This document shows positions 22,167 through 32,938 of a DNA stretch of 64,000 nucleotides, in pieces (within the stretch, counting starts at the first letter, position 1; every line of letters starts with the position of its first letter). Under the pieces are notes generated by a model, which was given only the letters and a program-made list of their open reading frames with translations, ran no database searches and was not told the origin of the DNA. The position numbers were made by a program, and so were the translations under genes. The stretch spans positions 16,817,501 through 16,881,500 of the forward strand of contig CATIUR010000001.1 in assembly GCA_949592205.1 (NCBI GenBank), in the 5' to 3' direction. The DNA comes from Helichrysum umbraculigerum (taxonomy: Eukaryota > Streptophyta > Magnoliopsida > Asterales > Asteraceae).

Positions 22167-23090
22167 TGTGACAACCGTCAATTTAGGACTAGAATTTAGT
22201 GCCTAATCAAGTTTTAATACATGTAATTAGTTATGTGTTAGGCTAATTAATGTATCAATTATCATATATATTGTTGAATATATATCTACACAATTATGCG
22301 GTTTATTTAAATCGTACGAGTTTCAAATCGAATGAATTTCGGTACAATAAATACGGACGTTGGTGAATAATTTTATTAAGAAATACAAATATTATCTAAT
22401 AACTCAATTTTATTCAGAATCTCATTTATTGTAATATTTCGTATCCAAGTTTTATTACACAATTAATGTATACGAGATTAAAAATACAAACGCGCAAACA
22501 AATAAAACGAATTTCCCTTTTAAATATCATAAATAGATAACTGGTAAAATTTTACAATAAAATATTTTATAATAATTTATAATTTAAAATGGAAAATTTA
22601 AACGAATAAAATAAATAATTAACGTTAAATGACTGAGAAAACGAACACCACGCGGAGCACGGGACGGAGACTGCGAGGTGAGGCTTTCACCTACACCCCA
22701 CCTCTCCTTCATTCTTTCTTTCATTTTCATTCTCCAAAAACACACACACACCAAAAACACTCTCACCAAATTCATACAAAATTTCGGAATCATCAAATCC
22801 GACAACAAAACTTACATTTTCGGAACCACCATCAAGTGAGGAACAAGATTAACAAAAGCTCTACCATCGTTTTCGGCCTCCATCTTCTTCGATTTGCATT
22901 TGTAAGGAAATTTCTAAAAACTTAGATTTGTTTAGTTTTATGTAATATTTTGATGTTTTGATGTTTACACAACTTATATATGTCCATTACAAAGATTAGA
23001 ACACAGTTTTATAGCTTAAAAACGAGTTTAAATTGAGTTTTGGCCGGAAAAATCGCGAACAGCCGGACTTTCTGGGCTGGTGTTCATCCA

Positions 23091-23376
23091 TGCGACACAA
23101 GCCTTGTGTCGCATGTTGTGTCGTATTTTGCCCTTTATGTCGCACCTTGTGTCGTATAAATCCTTTAGTGTCGTAACTCATGCGACACAATATTGTGTCG
23201 CACTCTATGTCGCAAACTATGTCGTACTTCTATACGACACAACCACTATGTCGCTATTAAATTAGCATTTCGTATTCGATGCGACACAGTCCCTGTGTCG
23301 TATCCTTGTGTCGCATGACGTCTGCGACACAACCATTGTGTCGCATGTCAAATCTTTGTGTCGCATGTTGTGTCGC
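23091..23376 (+). repeat. TGTGTCGCA motif array, C 5' LTR
   Basis: About nineteen copies of TGTGTCGYA or its inverse TRCGACACA within 290 bp, many arranged as inverted pairs (TGCGACACAA...TTGTGTCGCA) that can form stem-loops. Copies vary at the last pyrimidine and by ATGTCG for GTGTCG. The array is embedded in AT-rich sequence. Confidence 0.88.
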
Positions 23377-24286
23377 AAAACACAGAAAAACCAGAATTTT
23401 GAAGTCAAAGTTACTGTTAAAAAAAAAGTCAAATTTACTGTAGCAGTAATGTAGCAGTACTGTAGCAAAGTCAACATTTTAGAATTATTATTATTTCAAC
23501 TAAATCACCAACGGGCCGTACACGTTTTCAAAACATACTTCAGAATCAAACAAGTCGTTGTAACTTGTATAAATTCACTCAAACAAGTCGTTGTAACTTG
23601 TATCAATTAAATCAAACAAGTCGTTGTAACTTGTATCAATTCAATCAACCAAATCGTAGTAATTTGGACATATATATATATAGTTGTATAACAACTACAA
23701 AGGTAGTCTTTCGGGATACCGGTACAATTAATAACAATCAAGTGTCGTGAACACATTCAGGTTTCAAGTCTTTGGACATCAATTCACCGCTAATTATTTC
23801 GAGTTTATTAAATTAAACACTTCAAGACTCAGGTGAGTTTCATAGCCCCATTTTCACTGCTTTACAACTAGGGGTGTGATATTACTACTCGATTTTGTTT
23901 TACAAGTAGAACGCAAGTGCCAAACTTCAAATACTACATGAGTTTCAAGCTAATCAATTTAAAGTCCTCCATAAGCATAGTCTCTAGTATTTTATAGCAT
24001 GAATGTTAGTATATGATATCATATGGGATTGACAATCCTCATCCGGGTTAGCACGCACTAACCGGTCAAACGGATGTATTAGCATTTGGGAAGACGAGTG
24101 TTGATTAGGCACTCGTAGGAGGCACTCCAAGTTAGGTTTCCTTAATTGGGCCTGACAAATCAAGTTAAGCTCAGACTATGTGCTCATGGACAGTATAACT
24201 TTTATCTTGCTTAATTGCATTTTAAATTCAATATAAATCTTGCGGTTCTTACAACTATATATTGACATGCAAACCTGTGAGCTCAC

Positions 24287-24300
24287 CAGCATTTTCGCTG
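24287..24300 (+). other. YTCAC-associated stem-loop, C 5' LTR
   Basis: CTCAC (24282-24286), then CAGC, a 6-nt loop and GCTG. The stem is only 4 bp, the weakest of the set. CACAG ends at 24323, 23 nt later. The 3' LTR copy is at 31665-31678. Confidence 0.4.
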
Positions 24301-24618
24301 ACCCATTTTAGTATTTATCACAGGTACCCAGCAGTAGTTTGGCTGCACAAGCAGGAATTATTAGCTCGAGTCAGCATACATACAACTAGAGATTGGACTG
24401 CATTATTATATTTTGTAAAAGTAATTATGCTATGTAATCTCTCAATTTCAGGAACCGAGCTAATGTAACTATATTTTGATGTAAACATTTACTTTATCTA
24501 TACAAGTTTAAAACGACGCATATAGTGGTCGTTCATTATATCTTATGTGCTTTGTATATTGATTAGTGACACCCAAATCAAGCTTCCGCAAATCATTAAA
24601 TTTGGGGGTGTCACAGAT

Positions 24619-24630
24619 TGGTATCAGAGC
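24619..24630 (+). other. Primer-binding site of C (initiator Met-tRNA type)
   Basis: TGGTATCAGAGC, three bases after the LTR end. Confidence 0.9.
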
Positions 24631-25066
24631 CTAAGGTTATAGTGAACTAGGTTGCATTTAGTGGGCCTAGACTATGACCGTTAGGCAGCATTCCTTATTA
24701 GTTATGACTAGTTCAGGGATTACATCATACGACTTTAATTTAACATAGCCTGATCAACTATGTACAATTAGAGAAAGATGATGTGAAATCTAAAAGAGTT
24801 ATGTTGAACAGGAATGCATTATTTGACTATGACCTCGAGAGAAACGGGACTCAAAACACGTCTGTGCTAGACACTCAATAGGTTATTATGTGATATACAT
24901 ATATTTACATAAGTAGACCTCATTACAACTTTAGGCTATATTATATTATATGAATATAGGCCTCTTTCTCTCTAACGCTTTGTCTCGAAATGACAAACAC
25001 ACCACTAGTTCATCATACTCGGACTAGTATCTTATTTCATTTCCTTGTTCTTTCTTACTCAGCATC

Positions 25067-28000
25067 ATGCCTCCTCGTCGTCAAATTACCCTTAGCGAAG
25101 CTGAGATCGCGGGAATAATTGCCCGCAGTGTGACCGAAGCCTTGGCTACCCGAACACCACCCGGTAGCGAGGACACAGCAACCAATACTCCACCACCCAA
25201 ACCTTGCTCCTATAAGGACTTTCTTAGCTGTAAACCGCTATACTTCAAGGGCACGGAAGGTGCCATTGGTTTGATCCATTGGATTGAGCGTATGGAATCT
25301 GTTTTCAGTCTCTGCGACTGTACTGAGAACAACAAAGTCAAATTCGCTGCTTACACCTTTCAGGAAGGTGCACTCACGTGGTGGAAAACCCACGCAAACT
25401 CTGTAGGCCTTGAGGTTGCAAATCAACTTCCTTGGGCCGAACTGAAGAAGAAGCTGACAGAAAAGTACTGTCCTGAAGAGGAATTACACAGGCTGGAAGA
25501 AGAATTCTGGCATCTGGAGGTGCAGGGAAATGATGTTGCTGAATATACCACCAAGTTTCAGCAGTTTGCCTTATTATGCCCAGGTTTGGTCGAACCAGAA
25601 AGTAAGGGCATTAAGAAATACATTCGTGGACTTCCCGAGAACATTCAGGGAAACGTCGCCTCATCCAAACCAACTACTACTGAAAGTGCCATTCGATTGG
25701 CCCACGAACTCATGGCTCTAGTTGTCAGCCGTGAGACCTCCAACACCTCATCCTCCAACAACAACAAACGCAAATCCACTGAACACCACCACAACTCAAA
25801 CAAGAAAAACAACGCCATCCAAGTCTACACCACCAACTCTGAATCCAACCACAGCTACACCGGGGACAGACCTTATTGTCCCAAGTGTAACTATCACCAC
25901 TTTGGTCAGTGCGGTACTCCTTGCAACAACTGCAGGAGGTACGGGCATTCGACTAAGGATTGCCGAGCCCCCAAATCCAACAACAACCCCTCTGACAGAA
26001 ATAACCGACAACCTAAGTCCTGTTATGAATGTGGAAACCCAGGACACTTCAGGGATTCTTGCCCAAAACTGAAGAATAAGGGCAACAACAACAACAACCA
26101 CCGCAACAACAACAACGCCAAAAGTAGCGCCTTCGTGATCAACTCAGGGGACGCCCGTCAGGACCCGAATGTGGTCACGGGTATGTTTCTCCTCAACAAT
26201 TTAACTGCTTCCATACTATTTGATACTGGTGCCGATAGGAGTTTTATTTCCGATGAATTTTGCCCTCTACTTGACATTACACCTGTTGCTTTAGACGTTA
26301 AGTACACCGTAGAGCTAGCAAATGGCAAATTGATAGAAACCAATAGTGTGATACCTAATTGCACCTTAAATCTAGCCGACGAAACCTTCTCCATAGATCT
26401 TATGCCTGTTGAGATAGGAAGTTTCGATGTCATCGTAGGCATGGACTGGTTATCCAAACATCGTGCCGAAATCATCTGCTATGACAAAATTGTTCGCATA
26501 CCTCTCACTGTCGGTAGAACCCTAGTCATACAGGGGGAGACCGGAGGGACGAGGCTTAACATCATATCTTGTCTTAAAACCCGGAAATTTCTGAGAAAGG
26601 GTTATCCATCAATCCTCGCGCACATCATGGAGAAAAAGTCAGAGGAGAAGCGACTTGAGGATGTTCCAATCGTCCGAGACTTTCCAGAAGTCTTTCCTGA
26701 AGAACTACCTGGTCTACCACCACCAAGACAGGTTGAGTTCTCAATCGATCTTGTACCAGGTGCTGCGCCTGTGGCTCGAGCACCATACCGTTTAGCTCCA
26801 TCCGAACTTCAGGAGCTGTCCACCCAGTTACAGGAACTCCTGGAACGAGGATTCATCAGGCCGAGTTCTTCACCTTGGGGAGCTCCGGTCCTATTTGTCA
26901 AGAAGAAAGACGGTTCTTTTCGAATGTGTATCGACTATCGAGAGTTGAACAAGTTAACTGTCAAGAACCGGTATCCACTTCCTCGAATCGATGATTTGTT
27001 CGACCAACTTCAAGGGTCGAGTTGTTATTCAAAGATTGATCTCCGATCCGGTTATCACCAATTGCGTGTTCGCGATGCCGATATTCCAAAAACCGCTTTC
27101 AGAACCCGTTACGGGCATTACGAATTCCAAGTGATGCCATTCGGCCTAACCAATGCACCGGCTGTATTCATGGACCTTATGAATCGGGTGTGTAAACCTT
27201 ACCTTGATAAGTGTGTCATTGTCTTCATCGATGACATCCTCATATATTCACGAAGCAAAGAAGAGCATGCGCAACACCTCAGAACCATCCTTGAACTACT
27301 TAAACACGAGGAGCTCTATGCCAAGTTCTCTAAATGTGAGTTCTGGATCAAAACCGTTCAATTCCTTGGTCACGTGATTGACAGTCAGGGGATTCACGTT
27401 GACCCGTCAAAGATCGAGGCTATCAAAGACTGGCAATCGCCAACCACTCCGACCGAAGTACGGCAGTTTTTAGGACTGGCCGGATATTATCGACGATTCA
27501 TTGAAAATTTCTCCAAGATAGCCATACCACTCACGACGCTGACCCAGAAAGACAAAAAGTTTGACTGGACTGATATACAAGAATCGGCATTCCAACTCTT
27601 AAAACAAAAGCTTTGCAGTGCTCCTATCCTCTCATTACCCGAAGGCACCGATGACTTCGTGGTATACTGCGATGCTTCACATCAAGGTCTCGGTTGTGTG
27701 CTTATGCAACGAGACAAAGTCATAGCTTATGCTTCCCGACAGCTCAAGATTCATGAAAAGAATTACACCACCCACGACCTCGAGCTAGGAGCTGTCGTTT
27801 TTGCCCTCAAAATCTGGAGACATTACCTTTACGGTACCAGATGTACAATCTTTACCGACCATAAAAGCCTTCAACACATATTCGATCAGAAGGATCTCAA
27901 CATGAGGCAACGTCGATGGGTCGAGTTGCTTACCGATTACGACTGCGAACTCAAATATCATCCAGGCAAAGCAAATGTTGTTGCTGACGCCCTCAGTCGA

Positions 28001-29512
28001 AAAGAGCGAGTGAAACCACTTCGGGTTCGAGCCCTCAGTATGACCATTCACAACAATTTAAACATTCAAATCCTCACTGCTCAACTCGAAGCCTTAAAAC
28101 CCGAAAATGTCAAAGATGAAGCCTTGCGGGGCATGGATAAACAATTCGAAATCAGACCTAACGGGATTAGGTATTTCTCAAACCGAATCTGGTTGCCTAA
28201 ATTTGGGAACCTACGAGACTTGGTGATGGATGAAGCTCACAAGTCCAAATATTCTATCCATCCGGGATCCGATAAAATGTACCACGGTATCAAGGACTTC
28301 TACTGGTGGCCGAACATGAAATCTGAAATTGCCACCTATGTCAGCAAGTGCCTTACTTGCTCCAAAGTCAAAATCGAATATCAAAAACCTTCTGGTTTAC
28401 TTCAACAACCCAGTCTTCCTGAATGGAAATGGGAACAAATTGCCATGGACTTCATAACCAAGCTACCCAAATCCTCGAACGGTTGCGATTCCATTTGGGT
28501 GATCGTGGATCGTCTCACAAAATCTGCTCACTTTCTGGCAATCAAGGAATCTGACAAAATGGAACGCCTCACCAACATTTATCTGAAGGAAATCGTGACC
28601 AAACACGGTGTTCCAATCTCAATTATCTCCGATAGGGATAGTCGTTTCACTTCACAATTTTGGCAATCACTTCAAAAATCCCTGGGTACTCGACTGGATA
28701 TGAGTACCGCATACCATCCTCAAACCGACGGTCAAAGTGAACGAACCATTCAAACACTTGAAGACATGCTACGGGCCTGCGTAGTAGACTTCGGTGTAAA
28801 CTGGGAAAAACATCTACCATTGTGCGAGTTCTCGTACAACAACAGTTATCATACCAGCATCAAAGCTGCACCCTTCGAGGCACTGTACGGTCGTAAGTGC
28901 CGGTCACCTATCTGTTGGACCGAAGTTGGGGACAGCCAACTCACGGGTCCAGAAATCATTCACGAGACGACCGAGAGAATCGTAGAAATTCAAAACAAAC
29001 TCAAAGCCGCGCGTGATCGTCAGAAAAGTTATGCTGATGTGAGACGCAAGCCACTCGAGTTCCAGGTTGGAGATCGAGTTCTACTCAAAGTATCGCCTTG
29101 GAAAGGCGTAATCCGATTTGGCAAACGAGGGAAGTTAAATCCCAGATACATTGGACCATTCGAGATCCTCGAAAAGATTGGTCCAGTGGCATATCGATTG
29201 CAGCTGCCATCCGAACTCAGCAGCTTGCATCCCACATTTCATGTTTCAAATCTGAAGAAGTGTCTGTCTGATGAGACACTTATCATTCCACTCGATGAAA
29301 TTCGAGTTGACGAAAAACTTCATTTTGTTGAGGAACCCGCTGAAATCATGGACCGTGAGGTCAAACAACTTAAACAAAGTCGTATTCCTATCGTCAAAGT
29401 TAGGTGGAATTCGCGGCGCGGTCCGGAATTCACTTGGGAACGGGAAAACCAAATGCGACTCAAGTATCCTCAACTCTTCACTGATTCAACGTCAAACACG
29501 ACTTCAACATAA
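25067..29512 (+). CDS. Gag-Pol polyprotein of element C (1481 aa)
   Basis: One open frame. Gag region about 40-230, then an Asn/Ser-rich stretch. Knuckles: CX2CX3HX3C at 271, and CX2CX4HX4C at 286 and 319. Protease DTGA at 386. RT FIDD at 722-723. RNase H begins with YCDASHQGLG. Integrase zinc module; catalytic D1128, D1189 and E1225 (DX35E); GPF module; chromodomain-like tail (VRWNSRRGPEFTWERE). It is close to B's polyprotein through pol but differs in gag and codon choice; C is richer in C-ending codons. All catalytic residues are present and I see no break, so it is potentially autonomous. The chromodomain of this group is known to direct integration to heterochromatin, which fits its nesting in another element. 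Confidence 0.95.
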   Translation: MPPRRQITLSEAEIAGIIARSVTEALATRTPPGSEDTATNTPPPKPCSYKDFLSCKPLYFKGTEGAIGLIHWIERMESVFSLCDCTENNKVKFAAYTFQEGALTWWKTHANSVGLEVANQLPWAELKKKLTEKYCPEEELHRLEEEFWHLEVQGNDVAEYTTKFQQFALLCPGLVEPESKGIKKYIRGLPENIQGNVASSKPTTTESAIRLAHELMALVVSRETSNTSSSNNNKRKSTEHHHNSNKKNNAIQVYTTNSESNHSYTGDRPYCPKCNYHHFGQCGTPCNNCRRYGHSTKDCRAPKSNNNPSDRNNRQPKSCYECGNPGHFRDSCPKLKNKGNNNNNHRNNNNAKSSAFVINSGDARQDPNVVTGMFLLNNLTASILFDTGADRSFISDEFCPLLDITPVALDVKYTVELANGKLIETNSVIPNCTLNLADETFSIDLMPVEIGSFDVIVGMDWLSKHRAEIICYDKIVRIPLTVGRTLVIQGETGGTRLNIISCLKTRKFLRKGYPSILAHIMEKKSEEKRLEDVPIVRDFPEVFPEELPGLPPPRQVEFSIDLVPGAAPVARAPYRLAPSELQELSTQLQELLERGFIRPSSSPWGAPVLFVKKKDGSFRMCIDYRELNKLTVKNRYPLPRIDDLFDQLQGSSCYSKIDLRSGYHQLRVRDADIPKTAFRTRYGHYEFQVMPFGLTNAPAVFMDLMNRVCKPYLDKCVIVFIDDILIYSRSKEEHAQHLRTILELLKHEELYAKFSKCEFWIKTVQFLGHVIDSQGIHVDPSKIEAIKDWQSPTTPTEVRQFLGLAGYYRRFIENFSKIAIPLTTLTQKDKKFDWTDIQESAFQLLKQKLCSAPILSLPEGTDDFVVYCDASHQGLGCVLMQRDKVIAYASRQLKIHEKNYTTHDLELGAVVFALKIWRHYLYGTRCTIFTDHKSLQHIFDQKDLNMRQRRWVELLTDYDCELKYHPGKANVVADALSRKERVKPLRVRALSMTIHNNLNIQILTAQLEALKPENVKDEALRGMDKQFEIRPNGIRYFSNRIWLPKFGNLRDLVMDEAHKSKYSIHPGSDKMYHGIKDFYWWPNMKSEIATYVSKCLTCSKVKIEYQKPSGLLQQPSLPEWKWEQIAMDFITKLPKSSNGCDSIWVIVDRLTKSAHFLAIKESDKMERLTNIYLKEIVTKHGVPISIISDRDSRFTSQFWQSLQKSLGTRLDMSTAYHPQTDGQSERTIQTLEDMLRACVVDFGVNWEKHLPLCEFSYNNSYHTSIKAAPFEALYGRKCRSPICWTEVGDSQLTGPEIIHETTERIVEIQNKLKAARDRQKSYADVRRKPLEFQVGDRVLLKVSPWKGVIRFGKRGKLNPRYIGPFEILEKIGPVAYRLQLPSELSSLHPTFHVSNLKKCLSDETLIIPLDEIRVDEKLHFVEEPAEIMDREVKQLKQSRIPIVKVRWNSRRGPEFTWERENQMRLKYPQLFTDSTSNTTST

Positions 29513-29533
29513 ATTTCGGGACGAAATTCTTCT

Positions 29534-29546
29534 AACAGGGGGAGAA
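29534..29546 (+). other. Polypurine tract of C
   Basis: AACAGGGGGAGAA directly before the 3' LTR, identical to that of B. Confidence 0.85.
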
Positions 29547-31993
29547 TGTGACAACCGTCAATTTAGGACTAGAATTTAGTGCCTAATCAAGTTTTAATAC
29601 ATGTAATTAGTTATGTGTTAGGCTAATTAATGTATCAATTATCATATATATTGTTGAATATATATCTACACAATTATGTGGTTTATTTAAATCATACGAG
29701 TTTCAAATCGAATGAATTTCGATACAATAAATACGGACGTGGGTGAATAATTTTATTAAGAAATACAAATATTATCTAATAACTCAATTTTATTCAGAAT
29801 CTCATTTATTGTAATATTTCGTATCCAAGTTTTATTACACAATTAATGTATACGAGATTAAAAATACAAACGCGCAAACAAATAAAACGAATTTCCCTTT
29901 TAAATATCATAAATAGATAACTGGTAAAATTTTACAATAAAATATTTTATAATAATTTATAATTTAAAATGGAAAATTTAAACGAATAAAATAAATATTT
30001 AACGTTAAATGACTGAGAAAACGAACACCAAGCGGAGCACGGGACGGAGACTGCGAGGTGAGGCTTTCACCTACACCCCACCTCTCCTTCATTCTTTCTT
30101 TCATTTTCATTCTCTAAAAACACACACACACCAAAAACACTCTCACCAAATTCATACAAAATTTCGGAATCATCAAATCCGACAACAAAACTTACATTTT
30201 CGGAACCACCATCAAGTGAGGAACAAGATTAACAAAAGCTCTACCATCGTTTTTGGCCTCCATCTTCTTCGATTTGCATTTGTAAGGAAATTTCTAAAAA
30301 CTTAGATTTGTTTAGTTTTATGTAATATTTTGATGTTTTGATGTTTACACAACTTATATATGTCCATTACAAAGATTAGAACACAGTTTTATAGCTTAAA
30401 AACGAGTTTAAATTGAGTTTTGGCCGGAAAAATCGCGAACAGCCGGACTTTCTGGGCTGGTGTTCATCCATGCGACACAAGCCTTGTGTCGCATGTTGTG
30501 TCGTATTTTGCCCTTTATGTCGCACCTTGTGTCGTATAAATCCTTTAGTGTCGTAACTCATGCGACACAATATTGTGTCGCACTCTATGTCGCAAACTAT
30601 GTCGTACTTCTATACGACACAACCACTATGTCGCTATTAAATTAGCATTTCGTATTCGATGCGACACAGTCCCTGTGTCGTATCCTTGTGTCGCATGACG
30701 TCTGCGACACAACCATTGTGTCGCATGTCAAATCTTTGTGTCGCATGTTGTGTCGCAAAACACAGAAAAACCAGAATTTTGAAGTCAAAGTTACTGTTCA
30801 AAAAAGTCAAATTTACTGTAGCAGTACTGTAGCAGTACTGTAGCAAAGTCAACATTTTAGAATTATTATTATTTCAACTAAATCACCAACGGGTCGTACA
30901 CGTTTTCAAAACATACTTCAGAATCAAACAAGTCGTTGTAACTTGTATAAATTCACTCAAACAAGTCGTTGTAACTTGTATCAATTAAATCAAACAAGTC
31001 GTTGTAACTTGTATCAATTCAATCAACCAAATCGTAGTAATTTGGACATATATATATATAGTTGTATAACAACTACAAAGGTAGTCTTTCGGGATACCGG
31101 TACAATTAATAACAATCAAGTGTCGTGAACACATTCAGGTTTCAAGTCTTTGGACATCAATTCACCGCTAATTATTTCGAGTTTATTAAATTAAACACTT
31201 CAAGACTCAGGTGAGTTTCATAGCCCCATTTTCACTGCTTTACAACTAGGGGTGTGATATTACTACTCGATTTTGTTTTACAAGTAGAACGCAAGTGCCA
31301 AACTTCAAATACTACATGAGTTTCAAGCTAATCAATTTAAAGTCCTCCATAAGCATAGTCTCTAGTATTTTATAGCGTGAATGTTAGTATATGATATCAT
31401 ATGGGATTGACAATCCTCATCCGGGTTAGCACGCACTAACCGGTCAAACGGATGTATTAGCATTTGGGAAGACGAGTGTTGATTAGGCACTCGTAGGAGG
31501 CACTCCAAGTTAGGTTTCCTTAATTGGGCCTGACAAATCAAGTTAAGCTCAGACTATGTGCTCATGGACAGTATAACTTTTATCTTGCTTAATTGCATTT
31601 TAAATTCAATATAAATCTTGCGGTTCTTACAACTATATATTGACATGCAAACCTGTGAGCTCACCAGCATTTTCGCTGACCCATTTTAGTATTTATCACA
31701 GGTACCCAGCAGTAGTTTGGCTGCACAAGCAGGAATTATTAGCTCGAGTCAGCATACATACAACTAGAGATTGGACTGCATTATTATATTTTGTAAAAGT
31801 AATTATGCTATGTAATCTCTCAATTTCAGGAACCGAGCTAATGTAACTATATTTTGATGTAAACATTTACTTTATCTATACAAGTTTAAAACGACGCATA
31901 TAGTGGTCGTTCATTATATCTTATGTGCTTTGTATATTGATTAGTGACACCCAAATCAAGCTTCCGCAAATCATTAAATTTGGGGGTGTCACA
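29547..31993 (+). repeat. C 3' LTR
   Basis: Nearly identical to 22167-24615. The visible differences are scattered substitutions and a shorter A-run near 30800. It contains the motif array (30471-30756) and the hairpin (31665-31678). Confidence 0.93.
30471..30756 (+). repeat. TGTGTCGCA motif array, C 3' LTR
   Basis: Same array as at 23091-23376. I saw no base difference between the two copies within the array. Confidence 0.85.
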
Positions 31994-31998
31994 ACTAT

Positions 31999-32409
31999 GT
32001 TTTTCAGGGAATTAGGACTCAGGTACTCCTGCATGCATAAAGGACGTAGGCAACCTGACTATTTATGATGCCACTTTTGGGACACTTGGATTTCCTTTGT
32101 ATTATCAATTCTATTGTTTATACTTATGAAATCCCTCTTTTATAAACTAGTATTTTCAAATACTTAAGTTGTCTTTGACAACCCTACTTATGTACGACTT
32201 TATAAGTCGTATCTTTTGTAATAACTTTAAACTTATGGCATCTTAAATATATATGTATGTTCTGTATGATCATATACTCTGATACAATGAATGCACTATC
32301 GAATCTGTCCGCCCTCAATGCTCAACTATTATTAAAATGCTTCCGCTAATTAACTAAAAGCTTCCGCTAAACTATTAATAATCGCGATTACCGATTTGGG
32401 GGTGTGACA
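31999..32409 (+). repeat. B 3' LTR, second part
   Basis: Continues LTR B after element C, from GTTTTTCAGG to GGGGGTGTGACA. Compared with the 5' LTR it has an extra 27 bp near its end, with a second GCTTCCGCTAA box in tandem. Confidence 0.92.
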
Positions 32410-32414
32410 CCTTC

Positions 32415-32918
32415 AAAGACGCACCTTATTACCCAAAGCGAGTCCTGTAAAAGGACGCACCCTATTGTCCAACGGAACTCCAGGTACACCTTCAAGGATG
32501 CACCTTATTACCCAAAGTGAGCCCTATATATGGGACTCACCTCCTCACTCCTAAAGACCAGATGATATGCTCTCTCTCCCTTACTATACACAACACTTTC
32601 ATTTACTCACATTACTTACTCTCTCTCTAGAACATTTACTCTCACAAGTCCGTAGCTTATTCTCTTACCATCACCTCTTGTCGGAGGTTCTCGGCCTCGT
32701 GGCGTACAAACCGTATCTACCTATAACGTAGATACGGGTACCAATTGGGAATCGTCAGCCGATAAGCTCTTAAGCTTCGGCCCGAGCACCTTCGTCCTAA
32801 CCTATATCTGATGTTTGCAGCAAAGACCAAGCACGGGTGGACGAGACGCAGCTCTTGAGTATCGTCCAGAAGAAGGTTCTTGAGCTTCGTCCTGGGGCTG
32901 CTGGTTTTTGTATCAACA
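32415..32918 (+). repeat. E 5' LTR, second part
   Basis: Resumes E after B and matches 38487-38990. TATATAT at 32525-32531 (CCCTATATATGGG context), followed by a CT-rich stretch, is a good TATA/initiation candidate. It ends TGTATCAACA. Confidence 0.9.
32525..32531 (+). promoter_or_regulatory. Putative TATA box of LTR E
   Basis: TATATAT within CCCTATATATGGG, with a CTCTCTCTCCC start-like tract 40-50 nt downstream. Repeated in the 3' LTR at 38597-38603. Confidence 0.55.
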
Positions 32919-32920
32919 TT

Positions 32921-32938
32921 TGGCGCCATCCGTGGGAC
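32921..32938 (+). other. Primer-binding site of E (TGGCGCC type)
   Basis: TGGCGCCATCCGTGGGAC, two bases after the LTR end. TGGCGCC primer sites are common in non-chromovirus plant Ty3/gypsy elements. I do not assign the tRNA. Confidence 0.75.

Larger units (their letters stand above)
22167..24615 (+). repeat. C 5' LTR
   Basis: Donor-like GTAAGG at 22902; AG at 23759-23760; 72-nt mini-exon 23761-23832 ending CTCAG before GTGAGT at 23833; acceptor CACAG ending 24323. The TGTGTCGCA array is in the first intron-like part. GCTTCCGC lies shortly before the end. Confidence 0.92.
22167..31993 (+). mobile_element. Element C: intact Tekay-like chromovirus (9.8 kb)
   Basis: The target duplication ACTAT is perfect at 22162-22166 and 31994-31998. 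LTRs are 22167-24615 and 29547-31993 (2449 and 2447 bp), beginning TGTGACAACC and ending GGTGTCACA. It has a Met-tRNA primer site, one gag-pol frame and a purine tract. I count roughly a dozen LTR differences by eye (about 0.5%), so the insertion is young. The leader 24631-25066 contains no ORF comparable to B's ORF1. Confidence 0.95.
8905..32409 (+). mobile_element. Element B: Tekay-like chromovirus with extra ORF, interrupted by C
   Basis: The target duplication CCTTC is perfect at 8900-8904 and 32410-32414. The LTRs of about 3.9 kb run 8905-12777 and 18678-22166 plus 31999-32409. Their ends are TGTGACA...TGTGACA. It has a Met-tRNA primer site, a 268-aa ORF, gag-pol in one frame and a purine tract. 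Without C it is about 13.7 kb. The LTRs differ by roughly twenty substitutions by eye plus a 27-bp duplication, so the insertion is recent and the coding frames remain open. Region 13737-14074 between ORF1 and gag is non-coding. Confidence 0.93.

Noticed and set aside
23091..23376. CRISPR-like appearance of the motif arrays
   Set aside because: Repeats are 8-10 bp, in both orientations, with irregular short spacers, inside plant LTRs. There are no cas genes.
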